This document shows, piece by piece, positions 27,822 to 36,887 of a stretch of 64,000 bases of DNA (its first letter is position 1; each line of letters opens with the position of its first letter). The notes beneath the pieces were generated by a model that did not search any database, had not been told where the DNA came from, and saw nothing but the letters and a program-made list of their open reading frames with translations. The stretch lies in NCBI RefSeq assembly GCF_900104355.1, contig NZ_FNIY01000013.1, positions 1 through 64,000 on the forward strand, read 5' to 3'. The position numbers were made by a program, and so were the translations under genes. The DNA comes from Phyllobacterium sp. OV277. GTDB lineage: Bacteria > Pseudomonadota > Alphaproteobacteria > Rhizobiales > Rhizobiaceae.

Positions 27822-29075
27822 CTAGTTGAAGTAAAAGGCGTAGGACGCAAAGTTTCCTTCGAAGATATTGGTAATCTGGCTCCATTCACCGCTGGTCATG
27901 GCCGGACCATCCTGCAGATACGGTACGGCTGCCGGGCCAGTTACCCAAAGCACCAAGTCAAAGGGTTTTGGATCGTCGAAAACCTTTGCAAGGTTGATGC
28001 CTTTATCAAAGCGCCAGTGAGGAACGAGGATCTTGCCATCAAGGGCCGCTTCAAACTGTGAGAGCACGGCAAGCCAGGCCTGAATACGTTCAGGCGTCAC
28101 ATCAAAGGACGGCAGAACACCGCTCTTCTGTTTTGGTCCTGGCAGCCATTCGTGATCGTCGTCAGTTTCCTTGTCGATCAACGCCCAGGTTTCGCGATTG
28201 AGCACAATGACCTTTTTCAGGTGATCGCGCACCTCGCTCCACATGGCTTTGTCAGCAACCGGCCAGCGGATTGTGTGGATGAGTGTAACAAAATCGGCGA
28301 TATCATCAGCTTGCGCTTTTCTGACACCGAACATCGTCTCATCTTCGCCGCCCTTGCCGTTGGCCTCTGACATGGTCGAGACGGCCCGCGGAAAGACAAC
28401 ACTGAAGCTGCTGTTCCAGCTTTCGGAAAAATCGTGGGAAAGCCATGCTTTGGCGACAGCCATCAGAAGGTTATCATAACCTTGCAGCCATTTCGCATCG
28501 GCAGTGTCAAAACCAACGATGAATGGTACAGGCTCGCCCTTCTCGTCCGTATCGGAAAAGGCGCGGCCAATGTGATCCTCCGGGCCGACTGTCCCGTCAC
28601 CGTTCCAGTCAAACCGCGCAACGGAAAGATCGACTTTCAGCTTTGCCGGCTTGTTGCCAACGGCGGCAAGCGCCTTGTCGGCGGAATCGAGATCAGCAAT
28701 GAATGCTGCAAGAATCCCGCGAAACTGGTCGTAGGTGATGGGCTCCGGATTATAATTTCTGGCAATCTCGCTGGAACCACGTCCGAGAAACATCTCATAA
28801 CCATCGGACTTTGAGCCAAATCCATAACGATAGAGCGATTGTGACAGCTTTTCGAATGCCCGGGCCGAGCGTACGAGTCCGAGACCGAGCTGCGCATCGG
28901 CGTTGTCAGTGGCTTTGGCAGCCAGAGCAATCATTTGCTCATCGGCTTCACCGATCCGGCCATTGGCCAGATATTTCTGGAACAATTCAGTTGCGGCACT
29001 TTCTGCCCGCGCTGCCGCCGACAGGTTAAAACAGGCAAAGCTTGCCACGACGATCAGGGAAATGAGTTTTTTCAC
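27822..29075 (-). CDS. Exported protein with an EF-hand-like loop
   Basis: 417 residues with a signal peptide (1-24, ending AARA). Otherwise unrecognised. A calcium-binding-like loop DWNGDGTVGPED lies at 156-167, fitting EF-hand positions 1, 3 and 5, with Asp instead of Glu at position 12. Probably a periplasmic protein. The GGDEF-EAL gene lies 50 bases downstream on the same strand. Confidence 0.65.
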   Translation of the reverse strand: MKKLISLIVVASFACFNLSAAARAESAATELFQKYLANGRIGEADEQMIALAAKATDNADAQLGLGLVRSARAFEKLSQSLYRYGFGSKSDGYEMFLGRGSSEIARNYNPEPITYDQFRGILAAFIADLDSADKALAAVGNKPAKLKVDLSVARFDWNGDGTVGPEDHIGRAFSDTDEKGEPVPFIVGFDTADAKWLQGYDNLLMAVAKAWLSHDFSESWNSSFSVVFPRAVSTMSEANGKGGEDETMFGVRKAQADDIADFVTLIHTIRWPVADKAMWSEVRDHLKKVIVLNRETWALIDKETDDDHEWLPGPKQKSGVLPSFDVTPERIQAWLAVLSQFEAALDGKILVPHWRFDKGINLAKVFDDPKPFDLVLWVTGPAAVPYLQDGPAMTSGEWSQITNIFEGNFASYAFYFN

Positions 29076-29188
29076 GCAGATTTTCCGTTGTTGATGACAT
29101 CAAACAACGGATTGATAGTCTGGAGAAACGCAAAAGTCTGCAAAATACAATCAAGCTGGTCAGTTATACACTTTTAGCTTTCGTGTTT

Positions 29189-29596
29189 TTAAAGCGAAAA
29201 CTTATCGTCCTGTGTAAATTGACCTGCCTTTTCAGACTCTGATCGCAAGACTTCCTGCATACGATCCAGTGTGCGCATGGCAGCGAAAAGCACTTCCCGG
29301 TCATGCTGGTGTGCTTCGAAAAGAGCGACGAAGGCCGGGTTGGTGATTTCATGCGGTTTTGGTGCCGCCTTGGCCTTGTTCAAACTCTCATCAGCTGCGC
29401 GTCTTGCTTTATCGACCTGATTACGCGCCGCATCCACATCCGACAACGTCTTGAAATACTGGCTCATTGTGCGCTTTGCCGATTTTGGTGAACGTCCGAC
29501 GACACCGGAGAGCAATACCTGATGGCCCTGCTCTACCGGAGTGCTGTTCCCGGCTCGCCCGGAAGATCTGCTGTTCAAGTCGGATATGCTTTTCAT
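29189..29596 (-). CDS. Hypothetical helical protein, 135 residues
   Basis: Not recognised. ATG at 29596 is chosen because the first 30 residues of the longer frame look non-native and lack a start signal. A Ser/Gly-rich N-terminus is followed by a heptad-like helix, TLSDVDAARNQVDKARRAADESLNKAK (about 49-75), probably a coiled coil. No signal peptide. Confidence 0.45.
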   Translation of the reverse strand: MKSISDLNSRSSGRAGNSTPVEQGHQVLLSGVVGRSPKSAKRTMSQYFKTLSDVDAARNQVDKARRAADESLNKAKAAPKPHEITNPAFVALFEAHQHDREVLFAAMRTLDRMQEVLRSESEKAGQFTQDDKFSL

Positions 29597-29733
29597 GGGC
29601 CATTCTCTTACGATTGGCCTGAGCATAGGGCATCGGTCCCTGGGCTGAAACGAAAGCGCGGTTAAAACATCGGCAAAAACAGGCACCGGATTCCGGTTCT
29701 GTCTCTCTTGCTAGAACCAGATTGCGTTTTGCC

Positions 29734-29757
29734 AGCCTCCCAACTCTTTGGGAGGCT
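29734..29757 (-). terminator. Hairpin after copD
   Basis: Perfect 9-base stem AGCCTCCCA (29734-29742) and TGGGAGGCT (29749-29757) with a 6-base loop, 72 bases after the copD stop. T content downstream is low, so this is a moderate candidate. The surrounding 29597-29828 holds no recognised gene. Confidence 0.5.
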
Positions 29758-29828
29758 CGCGCCTCAAGAATCATATTCCGGCTTTTTCGGGATGACGGGC
29801 GGCCTGCAACCATCGCATGTAAGCAGTT

Positions 29829-30713
29829 TTACACGGGTTCGAGCATACCAAACCATGCCACAAGCCCGAGCACGCCAACCCCTAAAACAATCTCCATAAG
29901 CGTTCCATACCATATCGCCTGTATCGAATTTACATTGTGGGTTCTCATGCGCGGCACAAAGATATAGCGGTTCACAATGGCCAGCGCCGTCAGGAGGATT
30001 ACGAGGATGATCTTCAACGCCAGCAATGCCTGATAGGGCGAGGAAAAGTCCTTTGGAATATGTCCAAGAGTAAGAAAAGTGTTGATCACACCGGATATGA
30101 TCACAAGCGCAACAGCAATATGACCTGCCGTGGAAAATCGCATCAGCGCCAATTGCGCAGACTGATGATATCCGGGCTGGCGCAACAGGCGAAGAACCAA
30201 CATGACCGGGATCAGCGCTCCGATCCACGCGCCGCCCGATAGGACATGCACCATGTCGTTGAGACGATGGGCCAAGCCAACCCAACCATCTTGCATTGTT
30301 GCGTGGCCTGACAAAGCCAAGCTTATCAGGAGCAATCCAGATCCAGCCACGGTGACAGCAATTGCTTTTCGCATTGGCAAGACGAGCGCGGGCGTGAGCA
30401 GCGATGCGGCAATTGCCTGAATGAGCCAGGCGTTACCAACGCTGGTTTCGAGCAAAACGTCCCGGATCGTCGATAGATCAACAGCGTCGCTCCAGCCCTG
30501 CCCGATGGCTCCCGCCTGAAACGGAAGCGCCAGGAATGTCGATGCAATAGCCAGAATAATGGCGCTGACACGCGCAGTGCGAAGGCGTTGCCCGATGTCC
30601 AATCTAAGAGCTTGAGGTACAAGCAACGCCAGATAGGCAAACGCACCCCACAGGAACATCGCAGATAGGTTGCGAACGAGCCTGCAAAGAATGAGCGCGG
30701 TTTCCGCTTCCAT
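29829..30713 (-). CDS. copD: Copper resistance/uptake membrane protein CopD
   Basis: 294 residues with eight predicted membrane helices, CopD domain: WGAFAYLALL, SGHAT, HVLSGGAWIGAL and RFSTAGHIAVALVIISGVIN carry the conserved His residues. Works with CopC in moving copper across the inner membrane. Its start overlaps the copC stop by one base (TGATG). Confidence 0.9.
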   Translation of the reverse strand: MEAETALILCRLVRNLSAMFLWGAFAYLALLVPQALRLDIGQRLRTARVSAIILAIASTFLALPFQAGAIGQGWSDAVDLSTIRDVLLETSVGNAWLIQAIAASLLTPALVLPMRKAIAVTVAGSGLLLISLALSGHATMQDGWVGLAHRLNDMVHVLSGGAWIGALIPVMLVLRLLRQPGYHQSAQLALMRFSTAGHIAVALVIISGVINTFLTLGHIPKDFSSPYQALLALKIILVILLTALAIVNRYIFVPRMRTHNVNSIQAIWYGTLMEIVLGVGVLGLVAWFGMLEPV

Positions 30714-31084
30714 CAGGGCTTAACGGTGAAGGTGTAGCTGCCCTTAGTCTTATGGCCATCGGTTGAAAGCACCTGCCAGTTGACCGTGTATCCACCCGCC
30801 GCAAGAGGTTTGGAGATTGGTATCACCATTGTTTTGTTATCGCCCGTTGCCAACTTCGCCTTATCAGTCGCAACGGCGGTTTTGTCTGTTCCGGTCAAAG
30901 TTGCCGACGAGAATTTCAGATTAAGCCCTTCCGAAAATGTCAGATCAAGCTCGCTCGGCGATGTGGTTACAACTGCGTTTTCGGCGGGTGTTGCGCTTTT
31001 CAGATGTGCGTGCGCAAGTGCCTCGCCCGCTATGCCGATGCTGAGAATGGCGGCAAGGGTGAGAATATGGGGCAGCTTGGACAT
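30713..31084 (-). CDS. copC: Periplasmic copper-binding protein CopC
   Basis: 123 residues. The signal peptide ends in EALA, so the mature protein begins H25-A-H27-L, giving the N-terminal His copper ligand typical of CopC. A second ligand is the His of STDGHKTKG near the C-terminus. The methionine-rich Cu(I) site is absent, so it fits the single Cu(II)-site class. AGGAG lies 5 bases before the ATG. Operon with copD. Confidence 0.92.
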   Translation of the reverse strand: MSKLPHILTLAAILSIGIAGEALAHAHLKSATPAENAVVTTSPSELDLTFSEGLNLKFSSATLTGTDKTAVATDKAKLATGDNKTMVIPISKPLAAGGYTVNWQVLSTDGHKTKGSYTFTVKP

Positions 31085-31160
31085 GGGAACTCCTTGAGGC
31101 GATGGTTGAGAAGGCGCTGTTGCACAGTTGCAGTGGAAACTAAGCCGGATTTTGGCCCGT

Positions 31161-31757
31161 TCATGTCGTGTTGCCTTCTATTGGCGATGGCAAATTGGCA
31201 CAGACCCGCAACATCCATCTACGCCCATCGCTGCGCAGTTCGGTGAAACTCAACGGCTCAACATCAATACGCCAGAATGCGGAAACGGGTGCCTGCAAAG
31301 TATAGAGAATGGCAGCACGGACGACCAAGGCATGGCTCACGACGATAGTATGACCGCCATCATCCAAATGCGCCTCCATCCAGTCCGAAACCCTTTGAAG
31401 AAGATCATTGAAGGATTCGCCCCCATGTGGCGCCGAATCTGGATCAGCCATCCAGTTCCCGGCATTATCAGGATCTGACGCATGAATATCGCTGAGCGGT
31501 CTTCCTGCCCAGCGTCCATAATCCATATCTGCCATGGCTGCATCGACTGTGGCTTCCAGCCCTAAGGCTTCGGCGGTCTGCCGCGCACGCAGCGCAGGGC
31601 TGGTCAAAAAATGGTGCGCATGGCGCAATTGACCGGCGAATCCAGCCGCGCGCTGTGTCTCTCCCGGAGCAAGCGCTTCATCAAGCGGAAATGCACCCGC
31701 ATGCGTCGCTGATGTCGCTCCGTGACAAACAAATGTCAAACGCGTGGCTTTTGTCAA
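31161..31757 (-). CDS. Histidine phosphatase-like protein with altered RHG motif
   Basis: 198 residues, phosphoglycerate mutase/histidine phosphatase fold. The motif RHGxT reads C11-H12-G-A-T, so the catalytic His remains but the first phosphate-binding Arg is Cys. TSPALRARQTAEAL, HGGES and VVSHALVVR supply the other pocket residues. TTG at 31757 has GGGGA 4 bases upstream; ATG 31802 has no such site. Divergent from the cobalamin riboswitch and cbtBA, so a cobamide link (CobC-like) is possible. Confidence 0.75.
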   Translation of the reverse strand: MTKATRLTFVCHGATSATHAGAFPLDEALAPGETQRAAGFAGQLRHAHHFLTSPALRARQTAEALGLEATVDAAMADMDYGRWAGRPLSDIHASDPDNAGNWMADPDSAPHGGESFNDLLQRVSDWMEAHLDDGGHTIVVSHALVVRAAILYTLQAPVSAFWRIDVEPLSFTELRSDGRRWMLRVCANLPSPIEGNTT

Positions 31758-31834
31758 AATATCCCCTGCAAACTCTTGAGAAAAATACGAAAACAGCCCC
31801 ATGGCCGTTCATTGACAGCGTGCAGCGCGCACAG

Positions 31835-31945
31835 ATATAAACGTGGAGTTGCGGGTTTGGAAGCCGGTGAAATTCCGGAGCGGTCGCGCCACTGTAATTC
31901 AGTCAGCTGTTCATATGCTGGTTGTAAGCCAGACCCTAACCGTAG
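31835..31945 (+). ncRNA. Cobalamin riboswitch
   Basis: The leader of cbtBA carries the cobalamin core: GAAGCCGGTGAAATTCCGG (31859-31877), GCGGTCGCGCCACTGTAA and a closing AGCCAGACCC (31927-31936). These match the order of conserved elements in B12 riboswitches. The cbtB start is about 45 bases further on, so B12 most likely lowers expression of the cobalt transporter. Ends are approximate. Confidence 0.9.
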
Positions 31946-31990
31946 CATCATTCATTCCGTTATCGAACGCGTCATTCTGGGAGAAAGTTT

Positions 31991-32200
31991 ATGTCCGATA
32001 TCACTCTAGCACCTGCAGCCGGCGTCACACCAATTCCTCTTGGTGAAGTTCTGCCGTGGGCCATTTTTGGCGGCCTGCTTCTGCTGCTTGCGATCTATTT
32101 TATCGGCGCGGAAGAAGGCGCAATGTCACTCTTCTCGGGCATGTATGTGCATGAATTCGTGCATGACGGCCGCCATCTCCTCGGCTTCCCCTGCCATTAA
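31991..32200 (+). CDS. cbtB: Cobalt transporter subunit CbtB
   Basis: 69 residues with one membrane helix (about 20-40) and a His-rich C-terminal tail (H54, H58, H62, H69) that can bind metal, the hallmark of CbtB. GGGAGAAAG upstream. Directly after the riboswitch and 12 bases before cbtA. Confidence 0.92.
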   Translation: MSDITLAPAAGVTPIPLGEVLPWAIFGGLLLLLAIYFIGAEEGAMSLFSGMYVHEFVHDGRHLLGFPCH

Positions 32201-32212
32201 GGAGATCGGTCA

Positions 32213-32953
32213 ATGACTAGAAACCTTTTGATCCGCGGCATGATCGCGGGTTTGCTGGCTGGTTTGCTGGCCTTTGGTTTTGCCCGGGTTTTCGGTGAAC
32301 CACAGGTCGATCATGCCATTGCTTTCGAGGAAAAGATGAGCCAGGCCGCCGGTGAAGTCGCCGAACCTGAGATCGTCTCCCGCGAAACGCAGGCTGGCCT
32401 TGGCCTTTTCACCGGCGTTGTTGTTTTCAGCACGGCTCTTGGTGGATTGTTTTCTCTGGTCTTCGCTTTTGCCCATGGCCGGGTCAGTTCATTCAGCCCG
32501 CGTGCAACGGCGGCGCTGCTCGCCTTGGCTGGTTTCATTGCGATTGTGCTGGTGCCCGCCATCAAATATCCCATGAACCCGCCCGCAGTCGGTAGTCCTG
32601 ATACGATTGCCGCCAGAACGGAACTGTTCTTTGTTATGCTGGTGGTATCTGTCGCTGCCCTTGCTGCAGCTACGGGACTGGCAAGCCGCCTGCGTGCCCA
32701 GCATGGTGCGTGGAATTCGGCGTTGATTGCCGGTGCCGCCTATGTCGTTTTCATTGCTCTCGTGCAGTATCTTCTGCCGGCAATCAACGAAGTTCCGGAA
32801 CAGTTTTCACCGACCGTTCTATGGAACTTCCGCGTTGCCTCGCTTGGCTTGCACGTGGTCATCTGGACGACCATCGGCCTTGTCTTCGGCGTTCTGGCTG
32901 AACGGGTTTTGGCTTCGCACCGTCCAAGCTACCGCTTGCAAACCGCTCGCTGA
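32213..32953 (+). CDS. cbtA: Cobalt transporter subunit CbtA
   Basis: 246 residues with about five or six membrane helices. It begins LLIRGMIAGLLAGLLAFGFARVFGEPQVD, typical of CbtA, the predicted transmembrane subunit of a B12-regulated cobalt uptake system. Followed by a strong hairpin. Confidence 0.92.
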   Translation: MTRNLLIRGMIAGLLAGLLAFGFARVFGEPQVDHAIAFEEKMSQAAGEVAEPEIVSRETQAGLGLFTGVVVFSTALGGLFSLVFAFAHGRVSSFSPRATAALLALAGFIAIVLVPAIKYPMNPPAVGSPDTIAARTELFFVMLVVSVAALAAATGLASRLRAQHGAWNSALIAGAAYVVFIALVQYLLPAINEVPEQFSPTVLWNFRVASLGLHVVIWTTIGLVFGVLAERVLASHRPSYRLQTAR

Positions 32954-32960
32954 TCGACTT

Positions 32961-32990
32961 GCCTGAACGCCTGCATTGCGGCGTTCAGGC
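32961..32990 (+). terminator. Terminator of cbtBA
   Basis: Perfect 10-base stem GCCTGAACGC (32961-32970) and GCGTTCAGGC (32981-32990), starting 7 bases after the cbtA stop. A modest T tail follows. It also rules out the TTG at 32976 as start of the next gene. Confidence 0.7.
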
Positions 32991-33032
32991 CCGACTCTTA
33001 TAGACGCGTCTCCCGCCGCCGATTGGATTGTT

Positions 33033-33695
33033 ATGAGATCGGAAACATCAGGAAAATATCGGCGACGCGCAATTGGTCCGCTTGCCGGAGCCATCATCAC
33101 CTGCATACTGTTGTTTTTATCACCAAACTCGGTTGCTTGGGCACATCGCAGCAGCGCAGGCACCGATACATCAGGTATTTCCATTCCAAGTCTATCCCAC
33201 GGTGAAATGGCCATCATTGCCAATTATCGCAAGTCGATCCTTGACCTTGCGGCACGGATGACCCGCACGGATGAAACATTCCGGCGGCTCGTCAATTACA
33301 CCAATATTCAGTACAGCTACTGTCTCTGGGGCATCGTTCCCGGCAGTGTTACCGACGAGGAGAGCCCTTTCAACGCGTGCTCGCATGCCTATCTGGCTGC
33401 AGTGAAGGCGGTGCTGGTCTATATGCGCGACATGCCTGAGCACAGGACCACTGTTGACGCACTGGTCTCCGATATTGATGCCGAACTTGTGCGCAATGGC
33501 GGGTCGTTTGTCATGTGCCAGTACAGCGGCGATCCTTATAATACCGCCAATATTATTCGTCCGCGCTGGAGTGATATTCCCCGCCATCTGACCAGTCTGC
33601 TATCGTTCCTGAGTTTTGCAGTTACGTTTCTTGCCGCGGGCTTTATCTTCATGCAATTTACACGCGCGCCTCAACGCCCGCTTACCGCCTCGTAG
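33033..33695 (+). CDS. Exported or membrane-anchored hypothetical protein
   Basis: 220 residues, no recognised family. A basic start and hydrophobic stretch (about 15-35) ending AWAHRS look like a signal peptide. A second hydrophobic helix near the C-terminus (about 186-209) would anchor it with the bulk in the periplasm. Four cysteines in between may form disulfides. It lies after cbtBA but beyond a terminator, so co-regulation with cobalt uptake is uncertain. Confidence 0.6.
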   Translation: MRSETSGKYRRRAIGPLAGAIITCILLFLSPNSVAWAHRSSAGTDTSGISIPSLSHGEMAIIANYRKSILDLAARMTRTDETFRRLVNYTNIQYSYCLWGIVPGSVTDEESPFNACSHAYLAAVKAVLVYMRDMPEHRTTVDALVSDIDAELVRNGGSFVMCQYSGDPYNTANIIRPRWSDIPRHLTSLLSFLSFAVTFLAAGFIFMQFTRAPQRPLTAS

Positions 33696-33770
33696 AACGA
33701 ATTTATCGGTTGCTGGGTGACAAGTGGGGTGTCTTTGAAGCGTCTCATTTCAATTTTGGAAAATCGGACG

Positions 33771-34949
33771 ATGCGTCAGCTCTTCATCGCATTGCGCAAC
33801 GGCACCTTGGTGTTTGCTGCGATCCTGCTTGGCGCAATGTCCGCCAGCGTTGCGGATGAAAATCGAACGCGGCAAGTCAATGAGCAACTGGATGGTTTGG
33901 TAAGAGAACCTCTTTCACTGAAGGTGACTTTGCAGGATGGCCGGCAGGCAACTCTCGATGCTTTTGTAACGCGCCCGAACAAGTCTGGACGGTTTCCCAT
34001 TGCCTTGATTACACACGGTACCAACGGAGATGCGAGCGATCGCAAACTTAACCCAAATCGCTTCTCTTCTCCGGCCATCGCATTTGCCCGGCATGGCTAT
34101 GCCGCCGTTGTCGTCCTGCGGCAGGGATACGGCAAATCAACTGGCGATAATGAATATGGCGGCGGCACCTGCAAGTCCCCTAGGCATGCGAGGGCGGGTA
34201 AAGTTGCGCGTGACAATCTCATTGCCGCATTGAAAGCGATACGGGACCAACCCTGGGCATCAAGCGACCAGACACTTCTTATTGGAATGTCCTCTGGCGG
34301 CTTCGGAGTGCTTGCAACGGCTGCCTTGAATCCGCCGGGTGTGCAGGCTGTCATCAACTTTGACGGCGGACGCGGCGCTCCGGAGAAAGGGCGGTTTTGC
34401 GACCAGAATGGTCTCATGAATGCGATCAAATCTTACGGACAGACAGCCCATATCCCAACTCTTTGGATATATTCCGCTAACGACATGTCATTCTCGCCAA
34501 CTCTTGGCCGGAAAATGTTTGATAATTACCGGCAAGCAGGTGGTGTGGCAGAGTTTTTTCAAACGGCTGCCTTCGAGGACGATGGCCACACCATTTTAAT
34601 ATCCGCTCCGGAAAGCTTCTGGTGGCAACGGGTCGCCCTCTTCCTGAAGAAGAACAAACTTTCCAATGAAGAACTGGTTACTCTGTCAAACGCCAATTTG
34701 TTGCCACCGGACAATATGTCCTTGCGAGGATACGATGCATTTAAGGAATATCTGGCGATGCAGTCCTACGAAAAGGCGTTTGCAACAAACGTCGAGGGTG
34801 CCTGGGGTTGGACAACATGGGCACGAACCCAGGAAGAGGCCGCAAAGCGAGCAATTACTCTATGTCAGAAGGGTCGGAAAAAGAATGAGACTGAATGCAC
34901 CTTGTATGCTGCGGGCAACCAAATGGCCGCCCATGAAAAATCTCATTGA
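33771..34949 (+). CDS. Exported alpha/beta hydrolase with a C-terminal extension
   Basis: 392 residues. Signal peptide about 1-27. The dienelactone-hydrolase-like fold shows nucleophile Ser174 in GMSSG, Asp238 in SANDMS and His273 in DDGHT, a complete triad. After residue 295 there is an about 95-residue tail with VEGAWGWTTWARTQEEAAKRA...LCQKG...CTLYAAG, which resembles DUF4189-like repeats of secreted proteins. ATG at 33771 is chosen because the signal peptide follows it directly. Confidence 0.75.
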   Translation: MRQLFIALRNGTLVFAAILLGAMSASVADENRTRQVNEQLDGLVREPLSLKVTLQDGRQATLDAFVTRPNKSGRFPIALITHGTNGDASDRKLNPNRFSSPAIAFARHGYAAVVVLRQGYGKSTGDNEYGGGTCKSPRHARAGKVARDNLIAALKAIRDQPWASSDQTLLIGMSSGGFGVLATAALNPPGVQAVINFDGGRGAPEKGRFCDQNGLMNAIKSYGQTAHIPTLWIYSANDMSFSPTLGRKMFDNYRQAGGVAEFFQTAAFEDDGHTILISAPESFWWQRVALFLKKNKLSNEELVTLSNANLLPPDNMSLRGYDAFKEYLAMQSYEKAFATNVEGAWGWTTWARTQEEAAKRAITLCQKGRKKNETECTLYAAGNQMAAHEKSH

Positions 34950-35121
34950 TTCATATCTCCCGTTCAATCTTCATTCCTTTCATAGCTGCGCTACATTACG
35001 TCAGCCTATGGGCAATACGTCACATTTCCTATGATGTGCGCAAAAGCCATATGTCTGGATCGTTTTGATCGATTGAACGTTACTGCCTTTCGCTACACCT
35101 CGTCACAGCCAAGGACACCTC

Positions 35122-35472
35122 ATGCCATCCTTTGATTATATTCGCCCCATTCTCCTGTTGCTTGGCTCCAATGTTTTCATGACATTTGCCTGGTACGGGC
35201 ACCTCAAGTTTGAAAACCGGCCACTTTTTCTGGTTATCCTCGTCAGCTGGATGATTGCCTTTGCCGAGTATTGCCTTGCTGTGCCAGCAAACCGTTATGG
35301 CCACGAAATCTATTCCGCAGCCCAGTTGAAGACGATTCAGGAGGTAATTACCCTTCTGGTTTTCGCCGGTTTCTCGGTGATGTATCTGGGCGAGAAAATC
35401 ACTATCAATCATCTCGTGGGTTTTGCCATGATCTGCGCCGGTGCATTTTTCGTGTTCAAAGGACCACTTTGA
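35122..35472 (+). CDS. DMT family membrane protein (DUF486)
   Basis: 116 residues, four membrane helices, DUF486 family: TFAWYGHLKF, SWMIAFAEYCLAVPANRYGH and ITINHLVGFAMICAGAFFVFK are near-universal in this family. Small members of the drug/metabolite transporter superfamily; substrate unknown. Confidence 0.9.
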   Translation: MPSFDYIRPILLLLGSNVFMTFAWYGHLKFENRPLFLVILVSWMIAFAEYCLAVPANRYGHEIYSAAQLKTIQEVITLLVFAGFSVMYLGEKITINHLVGFAMICAGAFFVFKGPL

Positions 35473-35657
35473 AAGTCAGATAATAGCAAAGATTCCCATA
35501 GTAACAAAGCTCCCAATGCTTTGGCCTATTGCATTATTATCTTAAAAAACGCAATATGAGAATCATGTGGGTATCCTACAGAATCTATGGATTCTACTTG
35601 ACAGCCTGATCAAGATAAGCCTCGGAAAACTAGTTAGTCGATTAAATTAATAATACA

Positions 35658-35688
35658 GCTGGGAGACATGTTTCTTTCGCCTCCCAGC
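35658..35688 (-). terminator. Terminator of acdS
   Basis: Perfect 8-base stem GCTGGGAG (35658-35665) and CTCCCAGC (35681-35688), 26 bases after the acdS stop; on the minus strand it runs into a T- and A-rich stretch. The region 35473-35657 is AT-rich with no recognised gene. Confidence 0.6.
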
Positions 35689-35713
35689 CACACAACGACT
35701 TTGCCGCAATTAG

Positions 35714-36727
35714 CTAACCATTACGGAATGTATAGGCGTAGCCATTGAGCGCCGGGGCACCGCCGAGATGGGCGTAGAGCACCTTTGATCCTTCAGGAAA
35801 AAACCCTTTGCTGACCAGATCAATCATGCCTTGCATGGACTTACCCTCGTAGACAGGATCGGTGATCATACCTTCAAGCCGCGCGCAAAGTCGTATGGCC
35901 GCCTTGGTTTCCTCGGACGGTACGCCGTAGATCGGATAGGCATAATCCTCGTTCAGGATTACGTCTGCTTCGGTCAGATCCTTACCCAGCTCGACCAGCT
36001 CTGCCGTGCGCTGTGCGATCTCCAGCACCTGCGCTTTGGTCTGTGCAGGTGTTGCCGAGGCGTCAATGCCGATGACATTGCGTTCACGCCCATCCTTGGC
36101 GAAACCAACCAGCATGCCCGCATGGGTTGATCCCGTTACCGTGCAGACGATGATATAGTCAAACTTGAAACCAAGTTGCGCTTCCTGTGCCCGCACCTCC
36201 TCAGCAAAGCCGACATAACCCAGCCCGCCATATTTATGCACTGAAGCACCAGCAGGAATCGGATAGGGCTTGCCGCCTTTGGCCTTCACATCCTCAATGG
36301 CATTTTCCCAGCTTTCGCGAATACCGATATCAAAGCCTTCATCAACCATTTCCACATCAGCGCCCATGATGCGGCTCAAAAGGATGTTTCCCACGCGATC
36401 ATAAACAGCATCCTCATGCGGGACCCAGCTTTCCTGTACGAGACGGCATTTGAAACCGATCTTTGCAGCCGTCGCCGCAACCATGCGGGTGTGGTTTGAC
36501 TGCACGCCCCCAATGGAAACAAGTGTATCAGCACCCGAAGCAATCGCGTCCGGCACGATATATTCAAGCTTGCGCAGCTTGTTGCCACCAAATGCCAGCC
36601 CGGAATTGCAATCGTCGCGCTTGGCGTAAAGCTCCACCTTGCCGCCCAGATGTTGCGACAGTCGGCTTAGTTTCTCGATAGGCGTCGGTCCGAATGTCAG
36701 TGGATAGCGTTCGAATTTTTCCAGCAT
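35714..36727 (-). CDS. acdS: 1-aminocyclopropane-1-carboxylate deaminase
   Basis: Converts ACC, the plant ethylene precursor, to 2-oxobutyrate and ammonia, using PLP in the cytoplasm. 337 residues from ATG 36727, the usual length. PLP lysine K50 ([10 protein letters not shown]), S77 in GVQSNHT, then Y293-E294 and L321, matching the Tyr-Glu-Leu set that separates true ACC deaminase from D-cysteine desulfhydrase. Divergent from an Lrp-type regulator, the classic acdR-acdS pair. Confidence 0.95.
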   Translation of the reverse strand: MLEKFERYPLTFGPTPIEKLSRLSQHLGGKVELYAKRDDCNSGLAFGGNKLRKLEYIVPDAIASGADTLVSIGGVQSNHTRMVAATAAKIGFKCRLVQESWVPHEDAVYDRVGNILLSRIMGADVEMVDEGFDIGIRESWENAIEDVKAKGGKPYPIPAGASVHKYGGLGYVGFAEEVRAQEAQLGFKFDYIIVCTVTGSTHAGMLVGFAKDGRERNVIGIDASATPAQTKAQVLEIAQRTAELVELGKDLTEADVILNEDYAYPIYGVPSEETKAAIRLCARLEGMITDPVYEGKSMQGMIDLVSKGFFPEGSKVLYAHLGGAPALNGYAYTFRNG

Positions 36728-36806
36728 AGTTTTCCCCTTGATGGAACATTGTTGCTGGCAAAACGCTACCACCCATCAAGAGAAAGGTGCTCTCATAGTT
36801 AAGCTT

Positions 36807-36836
36807 AAAATTTCCGAAACTGATCTTCAAAATTTC
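36807..36836. promoter_or_regulatory. Candidate AcdR sites between acdS and acdR
   Basis: Two direct copies of AAAATTTC (36807-36814 and 36829-36836) spaced 22 bases, two helical turns, in the divergent promoter region. Lrp-type regulators bind AT-rich sites in phase. Inferred from position only. Confidence 0.35.
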
Positions 36837-36887
36837 GCTTGATACGATAATCTCTTATATCTTGGTTGAACAATGGAAGATTCTTTC

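Noticed and set aside
35714-36727. D-cysteine desulfhydrase instead of ACC deaminase
   Set aside because: The Glu and Leu that separate ACC deaminase from the desulfhydrase are both present, and the Lrp-type regulator is divergent.
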